Positions 1-13,316 of a stretch of 64,000 bases of DNA are shown one piece after another (positions within the stretch are counted from its first letter, which is position 1; each line of letters opens with the position of its first letter). The DNA lies in NCBI RefSeq assembly GCF_008386315.1, contig NZ_CP043808.1, forward strand, positions 2,790,001 through 2,854,000, written 5' to 3'. The notes under the pieces are model-generated. The model did no database searches. It was not told the origin of the DNA and saw only the letters and a program-made list of their open reading frames with translations. Made by a program: the position numbers and the translations under genes. This DNA comes from Serinicoccus marinus DSM 15273 (GTDB lineage Bacteria; Actinomycetota; Actinomycetes; Actinomycetales; Dermatophilaceae).

Positions 1-624
1 GTCCAGCACGGCGCGCAGCGCCGCCTGCGACGTCGATCCGTGCGGGTGCTCCGCGGCGAGCCGGTCGGTGCCCGGCGCGAGCGGGAGCACCTGCTCGTAG
101 TAGCGGGCCACGGGCATACCCGCCGCCGGTCCCTCGTCGTCACGGCCGGTGCCGAGGGTGATCTCGCCCCGACCGAGCACCGCGTCGAGGTCGTCGCCGA
201 GGACGGGCAGCCCGAGGCGTCCGCCGAGGTGGTCCCAGTCGACGTCGAACCAGGCGGCGCGGGCCGCGGTCGGCCCGTCACGCAGGACCTCCCAGAGCGG
301 GGCGTTGCGCCACAGCGGGGCGACCATCGCCATGTGGTTGGGCACGACGTCGACCACGACGCCCAGGCCGAGGTCGTGACAGGCGCGGGCGAGCGACTCC
401 AGCCCGGCCCGACCGCCGATCTCCGGGTTCACCTCGGTGTGGTCCAGCACGTCGTAGCCGTGCTCGGACCCCGGGACCGCGGTGAGCACCGGGGAGAGGT
501 AGACGTGGCTGACCCCGAGGGCGTGCAGGTAGGGCACGACCTCCTCGGCGTCGGCGCAGGTGAAGCCCGCGTGCAACTGCAGGCGGTAGGTGGCGGTCAG
601 GGGGCGGGTGCTGGTCGCTGTCAT
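1..624 (-). CDS. treY: Maltooligosyl trehalose synthase, N-terminal part (runs off left edge)
   Basis: Open from the ATG at 624 to the window edge (208 codons, no stop), so this is only the N-terminal part of a protein that is usually about 750-800 residues. The start TYRLQLHAGF (residues 12-21), HGYDVLD (55-61) and the GH13 region I motif DVVPNH (92-97) are typical of TreY. TreY rearranges the reducing end of malto-oligosaccharides into a trehalosyl unit, which TreZ then releases as trehalose; the pathway is cytosolic. treZ or treX could lie beyond the left edge. The gene is transcribed away from the sigma-factor cluster to its right, 55 bp away. Confidence 0.9.
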   Translation of the reverse strand, partial: MTATSTRPLTATYRLQLHAGFTCADAEEVVPYLHALGVSHVYLSPVLTAVPGSEHGYDVLDHTEVNPEIGGRAGLESLARACHDLGLGVVVDVVPNHMAMVAPLWRNAPLWEVLRDGPTAARAAWFDVDWDHLGGRLGLPVLGDDLDAVLGRGEITLGTGRDDEGPAAGMPVARYYEQVLPLAPGTDRLAAEHPHGSTSQAALRAVLD

Positions 625-679
625 GACGCGCCCAGTCTCTCACCGGTATGCCTGCCCCGGTCCCGGTCGACCCGTCCTG

Positions 680-895
680 TCAGCCGGACCCGTGCCAGCG
701 GGCATACCAGCCGAGCACGGCGAGCACCGCGACCACCGCCACCGCGGTGGCGAGCACGGCGGCGAGCCGCCAGCGGCGGGTCTGCACCCGGTCGTGCACG
801 GCCAGGCTCTGCGCGCCGGGCTCGATCTCGTGACCGGGTGCGCGGAGCACCCGCCGCAGCAGGTCTTCCAGCGCACGCAGCGTGGACTCGCGCAT
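680..895 (-). CDS. Small single-pass membrane protein of the sigma-factor operon
   Basis: 71 residues: a charged N-terminal half rich in Leu and Arg, then one hydrophobic helix (about residues 42-64) and a short tail. I do not recognise the family. Its ATG shares one base with the stop of the anti-sigma-like gene (TGATG), so it is translationally coupled and is the third gene of the sigma factor operon. It may assist the anti-sigma protein at the membrane; that is inference from position. Confidence 0.6.
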   Translation of the reverse strand: MRESTLRALEDLLRRVLRAPGHEIEPGAQSLAVHDRVQTRRWRLAAVLATAVAVVAVLAVLGWYARWHGSG

Positions 896-1926
896 CAGCC
901 GTTCGCCCTCTCGGGGTCGAGCCAGGCGAGGTTGTCGGCCGTCTTCTGCGCGATCTCGGCGGCGGCCTCGACGGCCTCGTCGAGCGTCTGGATCCCACCG
1001 TCGCCGGGAGCCGCGGTGACGGTGACGCCGACGAGGTAGTCGCCCTGCCGGACGAGCGCACCGGCCATGTGGTGCGGGGCGCTACCTCCGTACGTCTCCT
1101 CGCGCCCGACCAGCAGGTGGTCGGCGTCGTCGTGGCCGGGCCACGGCAGCGGCTCCGGCACGCTTGGCATGTTGTCGTGGTCGACCCAGACGATGCCGAG
1201 CCCGGTACCCCCGTCCCGGATGGCCGCCAGCGCGGCGGAGCTGTCGTCCCAGGCCGTGACCTGGATGTCGACCGAGTCCTGGTCGATCTCGTTGCCGCGG
1301 GCGAAGTACATCCAGCTCCGGCCGCTGTGCGGCTCGACGCCCCCGGAGCCGCTGCCCGCGGCCATGAACCGCTGGAGCGGCATGAGGAGTGGACTCGACA
1401 GTTCGGACTGCGGTGCTCCGAGCCGGTCGAGAAGGCCGATGTCCACCGGCCGCGGGTCGGGGATGTCGACGAGGTTCGGCGTGCCGGCGAAGTCGTCCGG
1501 CTCGACCGGCTCCGGCGGTGGCGTCGGCTGCCAGGGCGGGGTGTCGGCCGCCTCGGTCTGCTGCTCGCTGCTGTCCTCGCTGCCCGTCTCCTCCTCGGGG
1601 ACCTCCGTCGCCGCCGACGAGTCGTCAGGTCCGGGCGCGGGAGTGGCCTCCGCGGTCTGCGTGGCGACGCTGACGTCGACGTGGGCACCGTCGCCGAGCA
1701 TCCGGTTGCCCAGGACCCACCCGGAGGCCGCCAGCGCGGGCACGACGACCACGGCGGCCACGGTCGCCGTGGCGGCGCGGCGCCGGTAGATGCGCGCGGC
1801 ACGCTGCTTGACCCCCGCGACGAGCGCGTCGTGGTCGAAGGCCTCGTGCGGGTCGCCGCCGAGGGCGTGGCGCAGCTGCTCGTCCATCGCGCGCGGCTGC
1901 CCGTCCCGGTCGTCCTGCGAGGTCAT
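895..1926 (-). CDS. Anti-sigma-factor-like membrane protein
   Basis: 343 residues. A charged cytoplasmic N-terminus (about 1-48) leads into one transmembrane helix (about 50-70). A long extracellular linker rich in Ser, Thr, Pro and Glu (about 85-140) follows, then a folded C-terminal domain. The ATG overlaps the stop of the ECF sigma gene by 4 bp (ATGA), the usual arrangement for a sigma factor and its membrane-bound regulator. No HxxxCxxC zinc motif is visible in the N-terminus, so it is not a classical ZAS anti-sigma factor. The function is inferred from topology and context. Confidence 0.65.
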   Translation of the reverse strand: MTSQDDRDGQPRAMDEQLRHALGGDPHEAFDHDALVAGVKQRAARIYRRRAATATVAAVVVVPALAASGWVLGNRMLGDGAHVDVSVATQTAEATPAPGPDDSSAATEVPEEETGSEDSSEQQTEAADTPPWQPTPPPEPVEPDDFAGTPNLVDIPDPRPVDIGLLDRLGAPQSELSSPLLMPLQRFMAAGSGSGGVEPHSGRSWMYFARGNEIDQDSVDIQVTAWDDSSAALAAIRDGGTGLGIVWVDHDNMPSVPEPLPWPGHDDADHLLVGREETYGGSAPHHMAGALVRQGDYLVGVTVTAAPGDGGIQTLDEAVEAAAEIAQKTADNLAWLDPERANG

Positions 1927-2525
1927 CGCTGGGCCTCCTCGCCGTCGGTCTCCGGCACCAGCTGCCGAAGGTTGTTCAGCGCCGCGTGCGCGGCGCTGCG
2001 CACCGCCTGCTCGGAGCACCCGAGCGCCGCGGCGACCTCCCGGTCGGGGAGGTCCTCGTAGTAGCGCAGCGCGATCACCGCGCGCTGCCGGTCCGGGAGC
2101 CGGCGGATCAGGCCCAGGACGGCCTCCCGCTCGGCGATCCCGCCGGCCGGCGACGGAGCCGCGGCCACCGACCAGTCGGCGGTCACCGCCTCGTGCGAGA
2201 CCACCTCGGTGGCGGCCTTGCGCCGCTTGACCGAGCTCAGCCGGTTGACCATCGTGCGGCGCACGTAGGCGTCGACGTTCTGCGCCTCCCGCACCCGCGA
2301 CCACGTGGTCACGACCAGCGCGAGGGTGTCCTGCACCAGGTCCTCGGCGTCCGCCTTGTGCCCGGTCATGGCATACGCCAGCCCGACCAGGCGCGGCATC
2401 GCCTGCTCGACGTAGGCCTCGGCCTCGGCGCGCTGCGCGCTGCCGCCGCCGAAGAGCCTCACGGGCCGGTCCTGACTGTCATACCTCTCCTGACGCGGTG
2501 GGGCACCGCTGACGTTGCTCCGCAC
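1923..2525 (-). CDS. ECF-type RNA polymerase sigma factor (SigE/SigM-like family)
   Basis: 200 residues. Region 2 (about 40-105) contains AEDLVQDTL. Region 4 (about 133-185) contains RLPDRQRAVIALRYYEDLPD followed by a helix-turn-helix ending in GCSEQAVRS. The GTG at 2525 gives an N-terminal extension of about 30 residues before region 2, so a start further in is possible. It heads a three-gene overlapping operon with an anti-sigma-like protein and a small membrane protein, and it diverges from metH across about 120 bp. The regulon and signal cannot be read from the sequence. Confidence 0.88.
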   Translation of the reverse strand: MRSNVSGAPPRQERYDSQDRPVRLFGGGSAQRAEAEAYVEQAMPRLVGLAYAMTGHKADAEDLVQDTLALVVTTWSRVREAQNVDAYVRRTMVNRLSSVKRRKAATEVVSHEAVTADWSVAAAPSPAGGIAEREAVLGLIRRLPDRQRAVIALRYYEDLPDREVAAALGCSEQAVRSAAHAALNNLRQLVPETDGEEAQR

Positions 2526-2647
2526 GGTATGCGGCGCGCGCCGGGCGGACCCGCACGTCCTGCGGAGGTGCGCCCGCGCCCGCCTACCGGCGTTGCATCC
2601 TTCGGGCGAATGGGTGAGGCGGCGGTCGCGACCGTAGAATCTTCCGG

Positions 2648-6343
<3,696 letters not shown>

Positions 6344-6550
6344 GCGCAGGTCGCTGACCAGCGGCTTCGCCCGCCTGAGGAGCGCGGATTCCCGATCGAG
6401 AGATATCGTGACCCAACCGTTGTCTTCGTCACGATCGCGTCACGATGCCCGCTCAGCACCTCTCTGGCGCCACCTGCGACACCCCGTCGTTGCTACGTTC
6501 GAAGGGTCATTTGTGCCCTCCGGCACGTCCCGACACCCCTCAGGAGTCCC
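6344..6550 (+). promoter_or_regulatory. Upstream region of the glycine betaine transporter with repeated ATCGTGAC/GTCACGAT boxes
   Basis: The 207-bp gap between metH and the transporter operon contains ATCGTGAC at 6405-6412 and its exact reverse complement GTCACGAT at 6428-6435, with a second GTCACGAT at 6439-6446. The last two are 11 bp apart, about one helical turn, as expected for paired regulator binding. The role as an operator is inferred; no regulator gene is adjacent. Confidence 0.4.
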
Positions 6551-7794
<1,244 letters not shown>

Positions 7795-7798
<4 letters not shown>

Positions 7799-8763
7799 AC
7801 GACAACGACTCCATCGTCCCGCGGATCCCGATCGGTGAGTGGGGCGGCGCGGCCATCGCCTGGATCAACGACAACTTCGAGTGGTTGCTGGACTTCATCT
7901 CGCTCGTCCTCGACTGGTCCATCACGACGCTCATCGACGCGCTGCTCGTCGTGCCCGCGCTGGTCATGATCGCGCTCTTCGCGCTCCTGGGGCTGCTGGT
8001 GCGCTCCTGGGAGTTCGCGGTGGGGACCGTCCTGACGTTCCTGCTCATCATCGCGATGGACCAGTGGACCTTCGCCATGCAGACCCTGGCACTGGTGCTC
8101 ATCGCCACCGTCGTGGCCGTCGTCATCGCCGTGCCCATCGGCATCGTGGCCGCCCGCAGCGACCGGGTCAGCGCCGTGGTCCGCCCGGTATTGGACTTCA
8201 TGCAGACGATGCCCGCCTTCGTCTACCTGCTGCCCGCAGTCGTCTTCTTCGGCATCGGCTTCGTCCCCGGGCTCTTCGCGACCGTGATCTTCGCGCTGCC
8301 CCCCGGCGTCCGGCTCACCGAGCTCGGCATCCGCGGCGTCGACGCCGAGACGGTCGAGGCCGGCCAGGCCTTCGGCGCCACCCCCGGCCAGATCCTGCGC
8401 GGCATCCAGATCCCGCTCGCCACGCCGACGATCATGGCCGGCGTCAACCAGGTCATCATGCTCGCCCTGTCGATGGCGGTCATCGCCGGCATCGCGGGGG
8501 CGGACGGCCTCGGCAAGGAGGTCGTCCAGTCCATCGCGACGCTGGACCGCCCGCAGGGCATCGAGGCCGGGCTGGGCGTCGTCATCATCGCGATCTACCT
8601 GGACCGCCTCACGGCGTCGCTGGGACGTCCCGGCGACTACCCGCACTCGCTGCTCGGGCGGCTGCGCAGCCGCTCCGGCAGCGGCCCCGACCAGGACGAC
8701 GACGCCGGCGCGCAGGACGAGGAGGACAACCTCGTCGCCGCCGGTCACCGCACGCCCATGTGA
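7795..8763 (+). CDS. Glycine betaine/proline ABC transporter, permease
   Basis: 322 residues, ProW/OpuAB type. Hydrophobic segments lie between about residues 50 and 265. The EAA-type cytoplasmic loop that contacts the ATPase (GIRGVDAETVEAGQAFGATPGQ) sits near 178-200, and FMQTMPAFVYLLP is a family hallmark. A hydrophilic tail rich in Asp and Arg follows DRLTASLG. It overlaps the ATPase gene by 4 bp and precedes the binding-protein gene by about 75 bp, so the three form one operon. Confidence 0.93.
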
Positions 8764-8837
8764 GCCGCCGACCACCATTCCCGACCACCCACCGATCGGA
8801 CCGCCCCGTGGCGGTCGCACGAGAAGAAGGGACGAAC

Positions 8838-9779
8838 ATGACTGTTCGACGCAACACCACCACCACCAAGGCACTCGCCCTCGCCATGGCGGCCGGCCTG
8901 ACCCTCGCCGCCTGCGGTGACGGAGGTTCCGAGGACTCCGCCGGCGGGGACTCCGGCGGCTCCGAGACCGGCGGCGCCGAGGGCACCATCACCCTGGGCT
9001 TCATCCCGTCGTGGACGGACGGCCTGTCCACCGCCTACCTGCTGGAGGACCAGCTCACCAAGCTCGGCTACACCGTCGAGATGGAGGAGCTGACCGAGGC
9101 GGCCCTGCTCTACACCGGGCTGGCCGAGGGCGACGTCGACATGTATCCGTCGGCCTGGCCCGAGGTGACCCACGCGCAGTACATGGAGGAGTACGGCGAC
9201 CAGATCGAGGACCTGGGTGCCTACTACGACAACGCCAAACTGACCTTCGCGGTCCCGACCTACACCGAGATCGACTCGATCGCCGAGCTCACCGGCAACG
9301 CCGACATGTTCGACGGTCAGATCATCGGGATCGAGCCCGGTGCCGGCCTCACCGCCGCCACCCAGGACTCGGTCATGCCGACCTACGAGCTGGACGGCGA
9401 CTTCGAGCTGGTCACCTCCTCCACCTCGGCGATGCTCACCGAGCTGGAGAGCGCGATCAACGACGAGGAGGACATCGTCGTCACGCTGTGGCAGCCGTTC
9501 TGGGCCAACAGCGCCTTCGACGTCAAGACCCTGGAGGACCCGGAGGGTGCGCTCGGCGAGGCCGAGGCGCTGCACTTCCTGGGCACCGAGGGCTTCTCCG
9601 AGGAGTTCCCCGAGGCGGCCGAGCTCATCGCCGGCATCCAGCTGGACGACGAGCAGTACGGCGCGCTCGAGGACATGGTCGTCAACGAGTACGGCGAGGG
9701 CCAGGAGGCCGAGGCGATCGACGCCTTCCTGGAGGAGTACCCCGACGCCTTCGACACGATCGTCACCGAGGAGGGCTGA
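8838..9779 (+). CDS. Glycine betaine/proline ABC transporter, substrate-binding lipoprotein
   Basis: 313 residues. A lipoprotein signal ends in LTLAAC, with lipidated Cys26, followed by a Gly/Ser/Glu-rich tether (about 27-50) and an OpuAC-type binding domain (about 52-310). The ligand cage is suggested by conserved Trp and Tyr residues in GFIPSWTDG and YPSAWPEVTH. A purine-rich RBS (agaaggga) lies 6-8 bp before the ATG at 8838. Its 3' end is repeated in degenerate form at 10251-10287 (see findings). Confidence 0.93.
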   Translation: MTVRRNTTTTKALALAMAAGLTLAACGDGGSEDSAGGDSGGSETGGAEGTITLGFIPSWTDGLSTAYLLEDQLTKLGYTVEMEELTEAALLYTGLAEGDVDMYPSAWPEVTHAQYMEEYGDQIEDLGAYYDNAKLTFAVPTYTEIDSIAELTGNADMFDGQIIGIEPGAGLTAATQDSVMPTYELDGDFELVTSSTSAMLTELESAINDEEDIVVTLWQPFWANSAFDVKTLEDPEGALGEAEALHFLGTEGFSEEFPEAAELIAGIQLDDEQYGALEDMVVNEYGEGQEAEAIDAFLEEYPDAFDTIVTEEG

Positions 9780-9783
9780 GCCC
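9747..9783 (+). repeat. Copy A of a duplicated gene-end segment (3' end of the betaine-binding protein gene)
   Basis: GCCTTCGAC, GTCACCGA, GCTGAGCCC and shorter blocks in this stretch recur in the same order and spacing at 10251-10287. By eye about 80 percent of positions match. Confidence 0.6.
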
Positions 9784-9794
9784 TACCGCACGAT

Positions 9795-9831
9795 CCGACG
9801 GCCCTGCGGCACCCTGCCGCAGGGCCGTCGG
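9795..9831 (+). terminator. Intrinsic terminator of the glycine betaine transporter operon
   Basis: A perfect 17-bp inverted repeat (CCGACGGCCCTGCGGCA and its complement) with a CCC loop starts 15 bp after the stop codon at 9779. There is no long T tract, as is common for terminators in high-GC actinobacteria. Confidence 0.8.
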
Positions 9832-9998
9832 CGTCCTCGCCACCCGCCAGTGCTTCACTGGAGCGACAAACGCGCTCGCAACTTCTGGCGCCAGTCGGAT
9901 CGGCACTTTCATGTAACACATGCCTTGCTGTCAACGTGTACAGATACCCTGGCCGGGCGAACCCCTGGTAGTGGAAATGCCAGCAAGGAGGGCAGCAT

Positions 9999-10250
9999 AT
10001 GGAATTCGTGCTAGCACTGCTGAGCGGGCTTGCTCTGACGCTGATCTTTAGGCACTTGAGTCAGGCCTTGCGCGGAATTCTTCTCCTGATCTTGGGAGCG
10101 GCATCGTTCCTGGCGATCGGCGCGGTCTTGTGGTTGGTCGACGTCGATCCCACGGCCTATCTCGGGCTAGCACTCGGCGCCTCGACGGGTTCTATAGCGT
10201 TGACGAAGGACAGGAGACCGGGTCGAGGCGGTCCTATGCCCACCACGTAA
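9999..10250 (+). CDS. Small membrane protein of unknown function in an AT-richer patch
   Basis: 83 residues. Two hydrophobic helices (about 3-16 and 26-48) and a weaker third near 52-67 precede a basic tail (TKDRRPGRGG). A clear RBS (AAGGAGGG) lies 6 bp before the ATG. Base and codon use differ from the neighbours: GAA, TTC, CTA, TTT, AGG and GCT codons appear in a window where third positions are nearly all G or C, and flanking DNA is also AT-richer. I do not recognise the family. The RBS and helices support a real gene, and the composition suggests recent acquisition. Confidence 0.6.
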   Translation: MEFVLALLSGLALTLIFRHLSQALRGILLLILGAASFLAIGAVLWLVDVDPTAYLGLALGASTGSIALTKDRRPGRGGPMPTT

Positions 10251-10287
10251 GCCTTCGACTCCGTTGTCACCGACGAGAGCTGAGCCC
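10251..10287 (+). repeat. Copy B: displaced, diverged copy of the end of the betaine-binding protein gene
   Basis: Begins right after the stop of the small ORF and reads like the last codons of the gene ending at 9779, including an in-frame TGA followed by GCCC. The segment between the two copies is the AT-richer patch. Confidence 0.55.
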
Positions 10288-10304
10288 CCCGCCACCAGAT
10301 CTCC

Positions 10305-10343
10305 ACCTCTCGTTCTCTTTGCCATGGCGAAGGAACGAGAGGT
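10305..10343. repeat. Long near-palindrome downstream of the small ORF
   Basis: ACCTCTCGTTC (10305-10315) is exactly complementary to GAACGAGAGGT (10333-10343). The interior CTTTGCCATGGCGAAG is itself almost self-complementary, so nearly the whole 39-bp stretch can fold. It could be a terminator for the small ORF (no T tract follows) or the end of a mobile segment. Confidence 0.55.
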
Positions 10344-10499
10344 CGAATCTCGCTGGCGGCCCGTCAGACACCGTTGACCACAGATCCGTCCTCGACGAGG
10401 TGCTGGACCTGCTGCGGACCTGACCCACCTCCGCCGCAGGTGGTGCGGCGGCCGAGGTGATTTCTCGAGCCGGAGGCGCTGCTGGAAGACTGGACGACC

Positions 10500-11267
10500 A
10501 TGTCGTCCCGCATCTCGGTCGAGCTGGTCCCCCGCAGCGCGGAGTCGGTGCGCAGCGAGATGGCCCAGGTCGCGGACCGGCTGCGCGGTGTCGACACCGT
10601 CAACATCCCCGACCTGCTGAAGTTCGACCTGCGCAGCTGGCAGGCCACCGAGGTCGCGCGCGACGCCGCCCGGCGGGCGGACGGCACGGCATACCGGACG
10701 ATCCCGCACATCCGTTCCGCCGACGTCGACCCGGACGCACCCCTGCCGATGGCCGACGAGGCCCGCCGCACCGGGGAGCTGCTGGTCGTCTCCGGCGACG
10801 ACGCCGACTACTTCCACTCGGCCACCTACCCGGTCGACGCGGTCGACGTCATCCGTCGGGTGCGCGCCGAGCTGCCCGAGGTCACCGTCTACGCCGGGCT
10901 GGACCCCTACCGGCAGGCGATGACGACCGAGATGCGCTACCTCGACCGCAAGCTCGCGGCCGGGGCGAACGGCATCTTCACCCAGCCCTTCTTCGATACC
11001 CATCTCATGGCGGCCTGGGCCTCGGTGCTGCCCGAGGGGATCGACGTGTGGTGGGGGGCGACCTCGGTCACGACGAGCGGGGCGATGGGCTACTGGCGGC
11101 GCCGCAACCGGGTCGTCTTCCCGGCCGGCTTCGACTCCTCGATGCCGTGGCAGCGCGACTTCGCCCGCCGGGTGGTGGACTTCGCCCGCGAGCGCGGCCA
11201 CCACGCCTACCTCATGCCGGTGCGGGCGCCGCTCCTGGACTACCTCGGCGGGGTCCTCGACGGCTGA
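10500..11267 (+). CDS. Methylenetetrahydrofolate reductase-family protein (short, MetF-like)
   Basis: 255 residues with the layout of a MetF TIM barrel: an alternation of strands and helices with FHSATYPVDAVDVIRR, VYAGLDPYRQAM and GANGIFTQPFFDTHLM, the last resembling the folate-binding strand of MetF. MetF makes 5-methyl-THF, the methyl donor for MetH (encoded at 2648). It is shorter and more divergent than E. coli MetF (about 296 residues). Unusual flavin-independent reductases are known in mycobacteria, so the cofactor is uncertain. It starts at ATG 10500 after a gap of about 250 bp. Confidence 0.7.
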   Translation: MSSRISVELVPRSAESVRSEMAQVADRLRGVDTVNIPDLLKFDLRSWQATEVARDAARRADGTAYRTIPHIRSADVDPDAPLPMADEARRTGELLVVSGDDADYFHSATYPVDAVDVIRRVRAELPEVTVYAGLDPYRQAMTTEMRYLDRKLAAGANGIFTQPFFDTHLMAAWASVLPEGIDVWWGATSVTTSGAMGYWRRRNRVVFPAGFDSSMPWQRDFARRVVDFARERGHHAYLMPVRAPLLDYLGGVLDG

Positions 11268-11305
11268 CCGGCGCGCTGTCGGTGCCCGCTGCCAGGATGA
11301 CGGGT

Positions 11306-12769
11306 ATGACGACCTGGGGGACGACTCCGACGGAGCCGCCGCGGCCGGTCGCCGGTGAGGGCGACGGGCGGGTGCGGCGCGCCGTGGTGCTCATCCACGG
11401 GATCGGCGAGCAGGAGCCGACCGGCACGCTGCGGGGCTTCGTCGACGGGCTCGGGCTGGGCGAGGACGCCTGGAGCAAGCCGGACCGGATCAGCGACAAC
11501 CTCGAGCTGCGCCGGATGTCGGTCTACGGGCGCTCCGGCCGTGGCTCCTCGGTGCCGACCGACCTCTACGAGCTCTACTGGGCGCACCACGCCCCGGAGT
11601 CCACGGTGCCGCAGGTGCTGCGGTGGCTGGCCCGGCTGCTGCGCCGCCGCTCGGCCTGGTCCGGCAGCCCGTCCGCGCCGGTGCTCAACGTCCTCACCCT
11701 GCTCCTCGTGCTCACCCTCGCCGCCGCGGCGGCCATCGCCGTAGTCATGGTGTGGCGGGAGGGCGTCCGCGCCTGGCTGACCGAGCCGCCCTTCTGGGTG
11801 GTCCTGGGGCTGGCCGTGGTGCAGTCGGGCCTGCGCCAGGTGCTGACCCGCCGGCTCGCCGACGCCGAGCGCTACCTCACACCCGACCCGGCGGGGGTCG
11901 CGGCCCGCACCGCGATCCGCAACGAGGGCCTGGAGCTCATGCGCCGGCTGCACGCGGCGGAGGTCTACGACGCGGTCGTGGTCGTCGGTCACTCGCTCGG
12001 CTCGGTCATCGGCTACGACATCCTGCGGCTCTACTGGGACGAGGCCCGGCACCCGGCCTTCGAGAAGGTGGGGCCGCAGCCCGAGGCGGAGCGGCTGGTC
12101 CTCGACTACAGCGACCCTCTCGGGCTGGAACGCGGCGAGGTCGACGTCTTCCAGGACGTGCAGCGCCGGCTCTGGCGGGAGTGCCGCCAGCGGGGCGTCC
12201 CGTGGCTGGTCACCGACTTCGTCACCCTGGGCTCGCCGCTCGCGCACGGCCGGCTGCTGCTGGACACGCGGGCCTCCTCGCTGCAGCGTCGCCAGGACGA
12301 CCTGGAGCTGCCGATGTGCCCACCGATGCCGTCGCTGGCACCCACCGAGGAGGCCGACGACCGCTCCGGCGCGTTCTACCCCACCGTGCTGCGCAAGGGC
12401 GAGCTGGAGCGCACCGCGCTGGTCGGCAACCACGGGGCACCCTTCGGGCCGACCCGGTGGACCAACCTCTACTTCACGCGCCGGGCCTGGCTCTACGGCG
12501 ATCCGGTCGCCGGGCCCCTGCGGCCGACCTTCGGGACCGGCATCCGCGACCTGGCGGTGCACCACTCAGGTCCGCACCGACGCTGGTGGCACCGGCTGCT
12601 GCCGATGCACGCGCACCTGCGTTACTGGGCCCCGCTGCAGGGTCCGCCGCGGGAGCGCGCGGGTACGGTGGAGAGCGTGCCGGCGCTGCGGGCCGTCCTC
12701 GGTCTGCAGCAGGAGGACCAGCCCGGCGACGAGGAGCAGGACCACCATCGTGCGGGAGGGAGCCCATGA
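11306..12769 (+). CDS. Membrane-anchored alpha/beta-hydrolase-like protein
   Basis: 487 residues from the ATG at 11306; an in-frame ATG at 11297 is an alternative start. VVLIHGIGEQ near residue 30 resembles the oxyanion loop, and VVVVGHSLGSVIGYD carries the nucleophile elbow with Ser230. Two hydrophobic helices (about 131-155 and 164-182) split the hydrolase fold, so the active-site parts should face the cytosol near the membrane. Such domains are seen in lipase-like proteins, but I cannot name a substrate. It overlaps the AHSA1 gene by 4 bp (ATGA). Confidence 0.65.
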   Translation: MTTWGTTPTEPPRPVAGEGDGRVRRAVVLIHGIGEQEPTGTLRGFVDGLGLGEDAWSKPDRISDNLELRRMSVYGRSGRGSSVPTDLYELYWAHHAPESTVPQVLRWLARLLRRRSAWSGSPSAPVLNVLTLLLVLTLAAAAAIAVVMVWREGVRAWLTEPPFWVVLGLAVVQSGLRQVLTRRLADAERYLTPDPAGVAARTAIRNEGLELMRRLHAAEVYDAVVVVGHSLGSVIGYDILRLYWDEARHPAFEKVGPQPEAERLVLDYSDPLGLERGEVDVFQDVQRRLWRECRQRGVPWLVTDFVTLGSPLAHGRLLLDTRASSLQRRQDDLELPMCPPMPSLAPTEEADDRSGAFYPTVLRKGELERTALVGNHGAPFGPTRWTNLYFTRRAWLYGDPVAGPLRPTFGTGIRDLAVHHSGPHRRWWHRLLPMHAHLRYWAPLQGPPRERAGTVESVPALRAVLGLQQEDQPGDEEQDHHRAGGSP

Positions 12770-13227
12770 CCGAGCCGACCACCTACCCCGGCCCACGGAT
12801 CGTCGTCGCGCAGGACCTGCCCGTGCCCGCCGATCCCGTCTTCGAGGCGTGGACCGACGAGGCGGTCCTGGCGACGTGGTGGTGGGCCGGTCTGCCTGAC
12901 ACGCAGCACCAGGTGCGCGCCGAGGTCGGCGGCGACTTCGCGGTGAGCTCGCAGGTGGCCGGGCTCGCGGGACGCGGGCGCTTCACCCGGCTCGACCGCC
13001 CCTCGCTGCTGCAGATGGCGTGGCGCTGGGAGACCGGTGAGGGTCAGGCGCAGGACGACCTGGTGACCGTCGAGCTGCGGGAGCACTCCCACGGGACCCT
13101 CGTGGTCCTCACCCACGAGATCGCCGACGCCGACTCCGACACGTCCATGCGCGACGGCTGGCTCGGCGCGCTCACCGCCCTCGCCGCACACTTCCCGGCC
13201 TCGTCCGAGCGCGGCAGCGGCCACTGA
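12766..13227 (+). CDS. SRPBCC/AHSA1-family protein
   Basis: 153 residues. VPVPADPVFEAWTDEAVLATWW is the typical start of an AHSA1 (START-like) domain. GRFTRLDRPSLLQMAW and the C-terminal helix (MRDGWLGALTALAAHF) complete the fold. Members bind hydrophobic ligands or act as Hsp90 co-chaperone-like proteins, and many are uncharacterised. GGGAGGG precedes the ATG, which overlaps the hydrolase stop, so the two are co-translated. Confidence 0.8.
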   Translation: MTEPTTYPGPRIVVAQDLPVPADPVFEAWTDEAVLATWWWAGLPDTQHQVRAEVGGDFAVSSQVAGLAGRGRFTRLDRPSLLQMAWRWETGEGQAQDDLVTVELREHSHGTLVVLTHEIADADSDTSMRDGWLGALTALAAHFPASSERGSGH

Positions 13228-13316
13228 GCGCCGGCTCGTCACTCCTGAGCCGGGTCGAGGAGGCTCTCGGCTGACGAACCATCTCCCAGACGCGAGGATG
13301 GGAGTCGGGTCCGGCC

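Noticed and set aside
2526..2647. Cobalamin riboswitch upstream of metH
   Set aside because: The gap is too short for a full B12 aptamer and no B12-box-like sequence is visible.
10130..10423. Second small ORF overlapping the AT-richer patch
   Set aside because: It overlaps the RBS-bearing 83-residue ORF, the duplicated gene end and the palindrome, and has no RBS or recognisable features.
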